The notes under the pieces were generated by a model. That model was given only the letters and a program-made list of their open reading frames with translations. It was not told the DNA's origin and did not search any database. DNA of 28,432 nt from NCBI GenBank assembly GCA_913064925.1, contig CAJYBN010000004.1:1-28432 (forward strand), given 5' to 3'. The translations under genes and the position numbers were made by a program. This document shows, piece by piece, positions 13,239-20,939 of this stretch; position 1 is the stretch's first letter, and each line of letters starts with the position of its first letter. The DNA is from an uncultured Peptococcaceae bacterium. GTDB lineage: Bacteria; Bacillota; Desulfotomaculia; Desulfotomaculales; Desulfallaceae.

Positions 13239-13816
13239 AAACTCCTTTTTTCTTTAATTCAAGTAATTTCTCGTACAATATTTTAATTCGCTTGGGACAC
13301 CCAAATTCAATTTGAGATTCATAAAGTTCTTTAATGAAATCATCTTTTTCTGGTGGCAAGTTAGCTAAAGTACCTTTTGCAGCTGGGTAACCCAAGCATA
13401 CAGATGATGTGAAAGATAGTATATGATTTCGCACAATTCCACCTTGGTATAATGCGCTTTGGTAGTCTTTATGGTTTACTGCTTCCGATTGCGCAAAGTT
13501 TATCTCGCTTCTTAATGTCTTATATTCATCCTTCATTTTCTTTACTTTTTTGTATATAGGAATCAACTCATTGGCAAGCTGTGCTCTGGTTATTTCTCCT
13601 TTTTCCCATTTTGTATAACTACTTTTAATTTGTTTAAGGTAAGACAATGTTTCCTCTAGTTTAATAGCTTCCCATTTTGCCAATTGTATCAATTCAGGCG
13701 GGTAGTTATCGGGCATTTTAGTATTTTTTTTTCGACTGGCTATCTGCTTGCTGGCTGCAAGAAGCAATAAACAAGCAAACAATTACAACTAAAGAAATTA
13801 AGACTACTCGTTTCAA
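13231..13816 (-). pseudogene. interrupted prophage lipoprotein (A9 frameshift)
   Basis: On the minus strand, AGGAGG (complement of 13825-13830) lies eight bases before a TTG at 13816-13814. This start encodes a textbook lipoprotein signal: K2, R3, a hydrophobic core, and lipobox I17-A18-S19-C20, then SQQADSQS. After codon 28 comes a run of nine A (13732-13724) and the frame stops at 13720-13718. One base removed from the A-run joins it in frame to the rest, a 160-residue helical, Lys/Glu-rich domain (from TKMPDNYPPELIQLAKWE to the stop at 13231). Restored length about 194 residues, exported and lipid-anchored on the cell surface. A lipoprotein expressed from a prophage on the opposite strand to the late genes suggests superinfection exclusion, but this is inference. 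Base use is far AT-richer than its neighbours. Confidence 0.8.
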
Positions 13817-13846
13817 ATAAGTCTCCTCCTTAAACTTATTGAGATT

Positions 13847-13875
13847 ATTTTATTTTAAATGATATTGTTAATCAA
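13847..13875 (-). promoter_or_regulatory. promoter of the minus-strand lipoprotein gene
   Basis: Read on the minus strand: TTGATT (complement of 13870-13875), 17 bases, TAAAAT (complement of 13847-13852), leading into the AGGAGG and TTG of the lipoprotein gene. It would allow expression in the lysogen independently of the late operon. Confidence 0.6.
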
Positions 13876-13894
13876 TGAAAGGATGTGTCGAAAT

Positions 13895-14179
13895 ATGGCA
13901 AGGCAAGAAAAAGTGATTATTGACGGTGTTGAATATACTTTGCAGCACCCAGGCGCTGTTTGGTACTTGGACATGAATGACAGGTGCCGTGGCCCTCACG
14001 GTTTAAAAATGTTGCCTTACGCCAAGGAAGTATTGGAGCATGTTGTTATTGAGCCCAGGTTGAGCGTGGAAGATTTTGATGATGACCTTGCTGCATTGGA
14101 AAAATTATTGAGTGAAGTGGAAAAGTTTCTTCGGCGCAAGAAAAAGCAGAGCAATAATAAAGCGAAGGGCCAGGAATAA
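13895..14179 (+). CDS. tail assembly chaperone (XkdN-like), zero frame
   Basis: 94 residues from ATG 13895, with AAAGGA eleven bases before it (in-frame ATGs at 13859 and 13883 are less likely). Small acidic protein: EKVIIDGVEYTLQHPGAVWYLDMNDRC, then HVVIEPRLSVEDFDDDLAALEKLLSEVEKFL, ending in a Lys-rich tail KKKQSNNKAKGQE. The pattern of IEPRLSVEDFDDD and position before the tape measure match XkdN-type chaperones, which keep the tape measure soluble during tail assembly. The following frame overlaps by 68 bases and has no start signal, suggesting a frameshifted longer form (see findings). Confidence 0.75.
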   Translation: MARQEKVIIDGVEYTLQHPGAVWYLDMNDRCRGPHGLKMLPYAKEVLEHVVIEPRLSVEDFDDDLAALEKLLSEVEKFLRRKKKQSNNKAKGQE

Positions 14180-14309
14180 ACTGGCTTTCTGGCGGCTTGT
14201 ATTTAGCGGTATAAGCTATGAAGAAGCAAAAAAAATGGACTGGGATGAGATACTAGAAGCGAATGAAGCGCTTAATCTACTTACCCCGAAAGTGAAAGGG
14301 GGTAAATGA
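14112..14309 (+). CDS. C-terminal extension of the tail chaperone in the shifted frame
   Basis: Open frame of up to 65 codons lying +1 (equivalently -2) relative to the chaperone. The readable part after the upstream stop is NKLAFWRLVFSGISYEEAKKMDWDEILEANEALNLLTPKV, a small helical segment like the XkzA/GT-type downstream product before tape measure genes. The only in-frame GTG (14112) has no ribosome-binding site. The AAAAAG tract at 14141-14146 in the overlap is a plausible slip site. It ends with an ATGA overlap with the tape measure gene. Whether it is made by frameshifting or by separate initiation cannot be told from sequence alone. Confidence 0.6.
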   Translation: MKWKSFFGARKSRAIIKRRARNKLAFWRLVFSGISYEEAKKMDWDEILEANEALNLLTPKVKGGK

Positions 14310-16225
14310 TGCCAGCACTTAGGGAATTAGTTAATAAAATCGGCTTTAAGGTAGACTTCCGCGGACTACGCCGGGCTGAAGTTGAAACAGACCGTTTTGC
14401 CCAGGGGTTTGCCGAGGAGTTCAAGGAAGCGGGGATAAAGATTGAGCGGGAAATTGAAAGGATCGATCAATCTATCCGCGGTATCCACGATCCTCAAATA
14501 GACGCTTCTCAAAGCATTAATGAAATTCAACGCTTACAGAATGAAGTGGAGGAATTGAGACAAGAACTTAGGCGATTAGAACAACAGGGGCGAGATACAA
14601 ATAATACACTTGGAAATATAGACTTCGGAGCTTTAGCCGGCGCGGGTGGTGCCGGCCTGGCCCTTGGTGTTATGCAGGATGTGGATAATTCTGCGGCAGA
14701 TATCCAGGCACAGTTAGCGATAACCAGAAAAGAAGCCGAGGTCCTGCGCGGCGTGGCGATAGATGTATTTAAAGATAATTTTGCGGATAGTATTACAGAT
14801 GCTACTCAAGGTGTTGTTCTGCTTAATCGCGTAACCGGGAAAACCAATGAAGAGCTAGAAAAAACAGCAAAAAAAGCCTTCCTTATAAGAGAGGCATTTC
14901 CAGATGCCTCTGCTGATATTCGAGAAATTGTTGATGCAACAAGGGCAGTTGCTTTTACCATGGAAATGGACTTTGATCGTGCTCTAGACGTTATTGCTAC
15001 AGGTTTTGTTAAGAATTTAAATATCTCTGATGATTGGCTTGATACCGCCCGAGAGTTTTCTCCTAGCTTTAAGCGAATTGGCGCAGATGCTGAAAAAATG
15101 CTGGCTATAATTAGAACCGGTTTGGATTTGGGTATTCGTGACACTGACCGGATGGCTGACTCCATTAATGAATTTGGTATTCTAGTACAAGAAGGCGACA
15201 ACGAGGGCTTATTTAATGTTGCAAAATCAATAGCAAAAACAGATCGGGCCGCTCAAAAACTAGTTAAAACATGGCAAAAAGATTTTGCACGAGGCGGAGA
15301 ATCAGCTGCAAGGGTAACAAATGAAATTGTAAAAGGCCTCTTTGCGATAAAAGATCCATTAAAGCGAAACGAATATGGGATAAAACTATTCGGAACCATG
15401 TGGGAAGACACCGCTGGCGCGGTGGGTAAAGCATTACTTGAGGCTCAGGGGAAAGAAATAGAATTGCTTAACGCTACTGAAATCCTTGGCATCAAGCACG
15501 AAACTGCAGCTGAGAGAATAAAAGGTTTTGGTCGGTCATTGTTAGGTGATATCATTGCCCCGCTTGAAGATTTCGGGCCGATGCTAAACTTGGGTATTCA
15601 AGGTTTAACGAGTTTGGGCATGGCTTTGTTTGCGGCTCAAGGATTTGGACTAACGTTTGGCGGTGTAATGACCGCAGTTGGAACTGCTGTAAGATTTGCG
15701 CTTGGGCCAATAGGGCTGGCGATAACAGCAATAGGCCTAATAGGTTGGGCAGTTAAGGAAAATTGGGGCTTAATAATCGAATACACTGGCACCCTTAAAC
15801 AGCGCTGGACAACCTTCTGGGATACCATCCGCAACAATGCAGTCGAAAACATTAACGAAGTTATCGACGGCCTCAACTGGCTGATTGAAAAAATCAACCT
15901 CATCCCGGGCATTAAAATTGGCACAATACACAAAATCGGCCAGGACGCACCCGGTGGAGGCATGCACATCCCTGAGCCGCCCGGCCTGGCCTACGGCGGC
16001 GAAGTAACTCGTTCCGGGTTAACCTTGGTCGGCGAGCGCGGCCCGGAGCTTTTACACCTGCCGGCCGGCGCCCAGGTACAGCCGTTACCTGCTGCGGCGA
16101 CGGGAGGCGACACGTACACCATTAACATTTACGCCCCCAGCGGCGACGCAAGGGACATCGTGCGCGAGATTGACAACTACTTCAGGCGCCTGGCCGTCAA
16201 GCGGCCGCAGACTACCGAGAGGTAG
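14306..16225 (+). CDS. tail tape measure protein
   Basis: 639 residues, sets tail length and later leaves through the tube. ATG 14306 overlaps the upstream stop; ATG 14309 fits the AAAGGGGG better and is an equal candidate. Visible: a long coiled coil (about residues 35-105 with EIQRLQNEVEELRQELRRLEQQ), a TMP core (about 130-430), hydrophobic Gly-rich segments (about 435-500) that would span or insert into the membrane, and a C-terminal region AYGGEVTRSGLTLVGERGPELLHLP, a common motif of tape measure proteins. The first two thirds are AT-richer than the last third (change near 15780). Confidence 0.92.
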   Translation: MMPALRELVNKIGFKVDFRGLRRAEVETDRFAQGFAEEFKEAGIKIEREIERIDQSIRGIHDPQIDASQSINEIQRLQNEVEELRQELRRLEQQGRDTNNTLGNIDFGALAGAGGAGLALGVMQDVDNSAADIQAQLAITRKEAEVLRGVAIDVFKDNFADSITDATQGVVLLNRVTGKTNEELEKTAKKAFLIREAFPDASADIREIVDATRAVAFTMEMDFDRALDVIATGFVKNLNISDDWLDTAREFSPSFKRIGADAEKMLAIIRTGLDLGIRDTDRMADSINEFGILVQEGDNEGLFNVAKSIAKTDRAAQKLVKTWQKDFARGGESAARVTNEIVKGLFAIKDPLKRNEYGIKLFGTMWEDTAGAVGKALLEAQGKEIELLNATEILGIKHETAAERIKGFGRSLLGDIIAPLEDFGPMLNLGIQGLTSLGMALFAAQGFGLTFGGVMTAVGTAVRFALGPIGLAITAIGLIGWAVKENWGLIIEYTGTLKQRWTTFWDTIRNNAVENINEVIDGLNWLIEKINLIPGIKIGTIHKIGQDAPGGGMHIPEPPGLAYGGEVTRSGLTLVGERGPELLHLPAGAQVQPLPAAATGGDTYTINIYAPSGDARDIVREIDNYFRRLAVKRPQTTER

Positions 16226-16233
16226 GGAATAAT

Positions 16234-17172
16234 ATGGCACGAGCTATTCTTAGCAAGAAAAACAGCGACACAGAAAGAGTAGAATTTGACGTTGTTTATG
16301 ACGAGGAACCGCAGTTCAGAAACCGGGTTACGGAGAAACCGGTAGAGAGCGGCGTTGACATTGTCGATCACGCCGAACCTCTGCCTTATACTTTCAGGCT
16401 TACCGGCATCGTGACAGGAGATGAGCATGGCCACGATGATGCGGCAGAGAAATTGAGGCAGTTGAAGGCATTCAGAAACCACAGGGAAATACTCACTTAT
16501 GTGGGGAGAAACTTAGTAGACAACGTTGTAATTGAGGAACTGATCACTACCCACGATGCCAAAAACCGGGACGGCTTTAATTTTACTTTGACTTTGAAGC
16601 AGGTGCGCATCGCCGACAGCGTGATAAACTCGGGCGGCACTCCACCGGTTGGGCCGGACCCCGTGACCGGCGGAGATGCAGAACACCAGACAAAGTCTGT
16701 GCAGGACTTGGGAATTGTGAGATATACGTCCAAGCCCTGCGATGAAGAAGTGATAAAGAAAATTGAAAACACCTTAGGCGTAGAAATAGGAGAAGTTGAA
16801 AGAGATAGGATTTACTACCTGCCTGTAGAGAAAGAAAAAATACCGTGCAAGTTCAAAACGTACATCGACTACAGCCCGTATGAGATCACTATTATGTACA
16901 ATGCCGAGGGCGACTTCTTTACCTGGAACATAAAGCATCCAAAAGTACCAGGCTATTCGTTTTATAACGGCAAAATAGTGTATGGTTTACCTGTGAAATT
17001 GCCCAAAACACGGGGCAGCCAGTACGACAATTTAGGTCGCTCCGGCAGAGCAGTGCTTTGGCCAATTGACATTACGGGTAAAGTAACCCGGGTGGGCTAT
17101 GACAACCTGGGTGAAGAAGTCTTGATCTACGTGATCCCTGAAAGTTCGGTAAGGGGCGGGTTCCCGTGGTAA
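16234..17172 (+). CDS. baseplate Dit-like protein fused to a baseplate plug-like domain
   Basis: 312 residues. N-terminal part (about 1-130): AILSKKNSDTERVEFDVVYDEEPQFRN, GVDIVDHAEPLPYTFRLTGIVTG, LTYVGRNLVDNVVIEELITTHDAKNRDGFNFTLTLKQVRI, the layout of a Dit-like tail protein that begins the baseplate hub. C-terminal part (about 185-312): FKTYIDYSPYEITIMYNAEGDFFTWNI...GKIVYGLPVKL and GEEVLIYVIP, resembling the small plug proteins of simple contractile phages. A Gly/Pro-rich linker lies between. These are usually two genes. The plug reading is by layout only. It overlaps the hub gene by seven bases. Confidence 0.75.
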   Translation: MARAILSKKNSDTERVEFDVVYDEEPQFRNRVTEKPVESGVDIVDHAEPLPYTFRLTGIVTGDEHGHDDAAEKLRQLKAFRNHREILTYVGRNLVDNVVIEELITTHDAKNRDGFNFTLTLKQVRIADSVINSGGTPPVGPDPVTGGDAEHQTKSVQDLGIVRYTSKPCDEEVIKKIENTLGVEIGEVERDRIYYLPVEKEKIPCKFKTYIDYSPYEITIMYNAEGDFFTWNIKHPKVPGYSFYNGKIVYGLPVKLPKTRGSQYDNLGRSGRAVLWPIDITGKVTRVGYDNLGEEVLIYVIPESSVRGGFPW

Positions 17173-17960
17173 ACTTCTGGATTCAAAGCATTGAAGTGAT
17201 TGTGGACCAAGTGAGATTTAAGTCGTCCGACCTGGCTATTGAATTTGAGACCCGCTTTAACGATAAAAGCGAGCCCAACGACGGCGAAGTTAAGATATAT
17301 AACCTTACCGACAACACTACCAACCGCGTAAAAAAGGGTGACAATATCATCATCAACGCCGGGTACCGGGAAGACACCGGTACCATTTTTATGGGTGTCA
17401 TTGATGAAGTGCAGGGCAGCTGGGAGGACCTGGACCGGGTACTTACATTGAAAATAGGTGACGCCACGGACAAGTGGGCCAACACTGTCGTAAACCTGTC
17501 GTTCAAGCCCGGGATAAAGGCTTCGCAAATAATTAACGCTACCCTGGGGAGATTCGGGCTAGCCATTGGTGAATTCCGGCTGCCCAGGGATGTGATATAC
17601 TCCCGAGGCAGAACGCTAAGCGCCCCGCTGCAGGCCGCGCTGCGGGAAATTTGCGCCGACTGCGGGGCAAAGTTTCACATCTCAAATGGCACTATCTATA
17701 TTCGCGATCCCAATGCCGGCACCGAGACCGGCTGGTACCTGCGGCCCGACAGCGGCCTCATTGCCACCCCGCAGCCGATTGAGGGGGACGAAGAAAAGGA
17801 TTACCGGGTAAGAAGCCTACTCAATTACAGGTTGCACGCGGACAGTATTATACGCATCGAAAGTCGCACGGCAAACGGGCTGTTCAGGGTAGTAAGCGGC
17901 AAGCACATCGCGCAATGGCCGGACCGGTTTGAAACGGAGTTGGAGGTGGCAGCTGTATGA
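17166..17960 (+). CDS. baseplate hub protein (gpD/gp27-like)
   Basis: 264 residues, GTG start at 17166 overlapping the previous gene. The N-terminal strand pattern (DLAIEFETRFNDKSEPNDGEVKIYNLTDNT then GDNIIINAGYREDTGTIFMGVIDEVQGSW) and the middle SFKPGIKASQIINATLGRFGLAIGEFRLP followed by LSAPLQAALREICADCGAKFHISNGTIYIRDP are the usual hub features. It forms the central ring of the baseplate to which the spike binds. It ends with an ATGA overlap with the spike gene. Length is moderate compared with P2 gpD, matching the small hub class. Confidence 0.82.
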   Translation: MVNFWIQSIEVIVDQVRFKSSDLAIEFETRFNDKSEPNDGEVKIYNLTDNTTNRVKKGDNIIINAGYREDTGTIFMGVIDEVQGSWEDLDRVLTLKIGDATDKWANTVVNLSFKPGIKASQIINATLGRFGLAIGEFRLPRDVIYSRGRTLSAPLQAALREICADCGAKFHISNGTIYIRDPNAGTETGWYLRPDSGLIATPQPIEGDEEKDYRVRSLLNYRLHADSIIRIESRTANGLFRVVSGKHIAQWPDRFETELEVAAV

Positions 17961-18700
17961 GCGACGGGATTAGTTTTTTGGAGGGACTTATAGAAGAGCG
18001 CCTGGCACATCTCCACACGGCCATGCCGGCTCGGGTGGAGAGTTTTGACCCCGTAAAGATGCGGGCCACGGTGCAGCCGCTTTTTAGGCGGAAATTTAAA
18101 GGGCAGGGGGCAATACGCATGCCCTTACTGCTGGACGTGCCCGTTGCCTTTATCCGGGCTGGTGGTTTTGTTATTAGGCCACCTTTCCGAAAAGGCGACA
18201 TTGTCCTGGTCGTGTTCAGTGAGCGGGCCATAGATAATGTGATCTATGCTGGCGAGGAAGCCGACCCGGGGATAAACAGGAAGCACGCCCTGGACGACGC
18301 CATAGTGGTCGGCGGGCTGTTGCCCAGTGTAGCAAAGCAGGAGGACGGTACAGCAGTAGAGCTGGGCCTGCCTGATACAAACGCTGCAGACCTGGTGCTG
18401 GGGAAAGAGGACTTTACCAGCGTGCTGGTCATGAATAGCAGCGGGGATATTGAGGCGGCAAACGCCGGTGGCAGTGTTAAACTAGAAGCCGAGACGGGTG
18501 ACGTGATTATAAATAATACCGGCAACGTCTACCTTGGCGGTCCTGCAGCTAACGAAGGAGTACCTTTGGGCGATACCCTCAAAGAATGGCTTGATAACCA
18601 CACCCACCATTACACCTGGGGCGATACCGCTGGCTCCGGTACTACTAACCCGCCGGACACTCTCAGCCCCAGTCCCAGCCAGAGGGTGAAAACCGTATGA
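17957..18700 (+). CDS. membrane-puncturing baseplate spike (Gp138-like)
   Basis: 247 residues. N-terminal OB-like domain (about 20-110: ARVESFDPVKMRATVQPLFRRKF, then FIRAGGFVIRPPFRKGDIVLVVFSERAIDN) matches the N-terminal domain of Gp138-type spikes. A short beta-repeat shaft follows (about 150-205: SSGDIEAANAGGSVKLEAETGDVIINNTGNVYLGG). The end has H215-T-H217-H, an HxH motif like those that hold a metal ion at the tip of such spikes, then a Gly/Pro/Ser tail. It pierces the host envelope when the sheath contracts. It overlaps the next gene by ATGA. Confidence 0.88.
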   Translation: MSDGISFLEGLIEERLAHLHTAMPARVESFDPVKMRATVQPLFRRKFKGQGAIRMPLLLDVPVAFIRAGGFVIRPPFRKGDIVLVVFSERAIDNVIYAGEEADPGINRKHALDDAIVVGGLLPSVAKQEDGTAVELGLPDTNAADLVLGKEDFTSVLVMNSSGDIEAANAGGSVKLEAETGDVIINNTGNVYLGGPAANEGVPLGDTLKEWLDNHTHHYTWGDTAGSGTTNPPDTLSPSPSQRVKTV

Positions 18701-19056
18701 AAACTTTCTACATTAATCCCGATACCGGTGACCTGGAATTTGACGGCCAGAACAATATTAAAATGGTTGAGGGCATCGAGGAAAAAGTACAATCCATGCG
18801 GCTTTTGTTCAGTACAAACCGTGGTGAATTTTTCTTAAACACCGGCCACGGTTTTGATTTTACCTACCTGCAGCAGAAGGCTCCGAGCATGGCCCGGATA
18901 ATGCTGGAGGTATACCAGACAGCCAAGCAGGACCCGCGGGTGAAAGAGGTCTATGACATATTTCCGGAGTTCGACAGGGCAACGCGCAAGTTAAAGGTGC
19001 CGTTCAAGGTACTGATGGATGATGGGAGTGTTGTTGAGAATGAGGTGAACGTCTAA
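18697..19056 (+). CDS. gp25-like baseplate wedge protein (DUF2634)
   Basis: 119 residues. Segments MKTFYINPDTGDLEFDGQNNIKMVEGIEEKVQSMRLLFSTNRGEFFLNTGHGFDF are the signature of the gp25/W-like family with EFFLN...GFDF, which starts sheath assembly at the baseplate. The start shares ATGA with the spike and the stop shares one base with gpJ, so the three are translationally coupled. Confidence 0.88.
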   Translation: MKTFYINPDTGDLEFDGQNNIKMVEGIEEKVQSMRLLFSTNRGEFFLNTGHGFDFTYLQQKAPSMARIMLEVYQTAKQDPRVKEVYDIFPEFDRATRKLKVPFKVLMDDGSVVENEVNV

Positions 19057-20258
19057 TGCCTTTTGGTTTAGGACCTGACGGCTTCACTCGTAAAAAGTAT
19101 GCGGATATAGTGGCCGACATGGAGGCCCGGGCCAGAAATCTTTTTGGTGAAAACGTAAACCTGTCCGAGCGCAGCCCGCTCGGTATTTTTATTAAGATTA
19201 TTGCCTGGAGCATTGCTCTGCTCTGGGAGCTTGCGGAAGCGGTGTATTATTCAGCTTTTATTGATACTTCTGAGGGCACTTCTCTTGACTATGCCTGTAA
19301 ATACGCTGGTATAGCACGAAAGCCAGCTAAAAAGGCCAGCGTAACACCAAGTGGCGATCCGGCGTATGTAAAATTTACAGGAGATGCGGGGACTACAGTT
19401 GCCCAAGGAAAGCGGGTCGCAACCGAAGACGGCGTTGAATTCGAGACACTAGAGGAAGTCACCCTGGACGCCGCTGGCGAGGCATACCCGAAAGTACAGG
19501 CGGTCGAGGCCGGGGAGCAGGGCAACGTGCCGGCCAATACAATTACCGTCATTATAAACCCGCAGGCTGGATTAAGCAGCGTAACTAACCCGGAAGAAAT
19601 AACCGGTGGCCAGGACGAAGAGACGGACGCAGAATTGCGGCAGCGCTATTATGATTCCCTGGCCAAGGGCGGCAGCTCGACTGTGGAAAGTATAAAGGCA
19701 GCGCTTTTGGAAGTGGATGGAGTAAAGGACGTCGTCATAAACGAAAACGACACTATCAACACCGTGGACGGGATACCGCCCAAGTCATTCGAGGTGCTTG
19801 TATACGGCGGAACAGATAATGATGTGGCGCAGGCAATATTCAATTCCAAGTCTGCCGGCATACAAAGCTATGGCAGCACAACTGTGGACATTACCGATAG
19901 CATGGGCAAGGTGCACACCATAGGCTTTACCCGGCCCATATTCAAGGATATATATGTGGATGTCACACTAACTACCAACGAGAATTTCCCGGTTGACGGC
20001 AAAACCCAGGTACAGACCGAAATTATTAAATACATCGGCGGTACTGACGCCAACGCGGAAGCTCATGACGGCCTGGGACTGGGCGAGGATGTCATACATT
20101 ACAAGGTCATCGCGGCCTGCAGTAACGTGCCGGGCATTACTGATTTGACCGTGCAGATAGGCTTTGCTGCAGATGCCCTTGGTACGGCCAATTTGGCTAT
20201 AGCAAGCAACGAGGTGGCGCAGACCAATACCACTAAAGTTACGGTGACGGTGGCTTAA
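19056..20258 (+). CDS. baseplate J / gp47-like protein
   Basis: 400 residues. Typical N-terminal helical region (DMEARARNLFGENVNLSERSPLGIFIKIIAWSIALLWELAEAVYYSAFIDTSEGTSLDY), LTP-type repeats, and DAELRQRYYDSLAKGGSSTVESIKAALLEVDGVKDVVINENDT, which is the strongly conserved core of baseplate J proteins. It forms the wedge holding fibres. In most contractile phages gpI follows directly; here 2.9 kb of other genes separate them. Confidence 0.93.
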   Translation: MPFGLGPDGFTRKKYADIVADMEARARNLFGENVNLSERSPLGIFIKIIAWSIALLWELAEAVYYSAFIDTSEGTSLDYACKYAGIARKPAKKASVTPSGDPAYVKFTGDAGTTVAQGKRVATEDGVEFETLEEVTLDAAGEAYPKVQAVEAGEQGNVPANTITVIINPQAGLSSVTNPEEITGGQDEETDAELRQRYYDSLAKGGSSTVESIKAALLEVDGVKDVVINENDTINTVDGIPPKSFEVLVYGGTDNDVAQAIFNSKSAGIQSYGSTTVDITDSMGKVHTIGFTRPIFKDIYVDVTLTTNENFPVDGKTQVQTEIIKYIGGTDANAEAHDGLGLGEDVIHYKVIAACSNVPGITDLTVQIGFAADALGTANLAIASNEVAQTNTTKVTVTVA

Positions 20259-20273
20259 AGGAGGCGGGTTTTT

Positions 20274-20897
20274 TTGACTCAGTACAATGCTTATTTGAAT
20301 AAGGACAAGGCCGGCAAGCTGACTTCCGCGATTTATGTTGACGGGGTTGGCTGGGTTAATTTGGTGCAGAATTACGCTGTAACAGCTGGCGGGCTGCTGG
20401 TCCCGCTAAAAAGCGCTGGCGATGGGCGGCTCCTGGGGGACGCAAATTTGCAGATAGGGGATGCGGATGTTGGAAACACCAACCCCGTGCCGGCTAAAAT
20501 CGTGGACGCGAACGGGAACCCGGTGCAGTTGGTTGATAACGGGGATGGGACATATAGTATTCCTGCACGTATATTAAACGCGGTAGATACTAAGCCGTCG
20601 GATAGAGGGGCGCAAAACGTAGATATCTGCAGTGCCGCGGACACGTCTGGCGGAGTGACTGCAGCGCTCGGTAACTATAATCAGGCTACACTATATCTCG
20701 AATCTGCTGGGAGTATAAAGCTCACTGTGGAAGTATCACCTAACGGGGGAACGGACATATACGAAATACTTGAAAGTCCAATCATTTTAGATGCAGGAGA
20801 AAAGGTTGCGTATCCTTTTACCTATAAGGCGAACTGGATAAAAATAACTGGTTCGAATACATCGGCTGTTACAGCTAAAATACGGGGTATTTATTAA
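20274..20897 (+). CDS. virion structural protein, probable fibre-associated
   Basis: 207 residues from TTG 20274 with AAAGGAGG before it. N-terminal half beta-rich with LVPLKSAGDGRLLGDANLQIGD and NPVQLVDNGDGTYSIPARILN. C-terminal half (about 125-207) forms a jelly-roll-like beta domain (YNQATLYLESAGSIKLTVEVSPNGG, ILDAGEKVAYPFTYKANWIKITG) of the kind found on tail fibres and capsid decoration. The VDNGDGTY motif recurs in the fibre protein at 24082, hinting at common origin. The stop lies in a terminator stem. The precise role is not recognised. Confidence 0.65.
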   Translation: MTQYNAYLNKDKAGKLTSAIYVDGVGWVNLVQNYAVTAGGLLVPLKSAGDGRLLGDANLQIGDADVGNTNPVPAKIVDANGNPVQLVDNGDGTYSIPARILNAVDTKPSDRGAQNVDICSAADTSGGVTAALGNYNQATLYLESAGSIKLTVEVSPNGGTDIYEILESPIILDAGEKVAYPFTYKANWIKITGSNTSAVTAKIRGIY

Positions 20898-20924
20898 CGC
20901 TAATATTTAGCGTTATTTATTTTT
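20896..20924 (+). terminator. intrinsic terminator overlapping the stop codon
   Basis: AACGCTAA (20896-20903) and TTAGCGTT (20907-20914) form an eight-pair stem with a three-base loop, followed by ATTTATTTTT. The first two A are the end of the TAA stop. Confidence 0.75.
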
Positions 20925-20939
20925 ACGGAGGTGTGTAAA

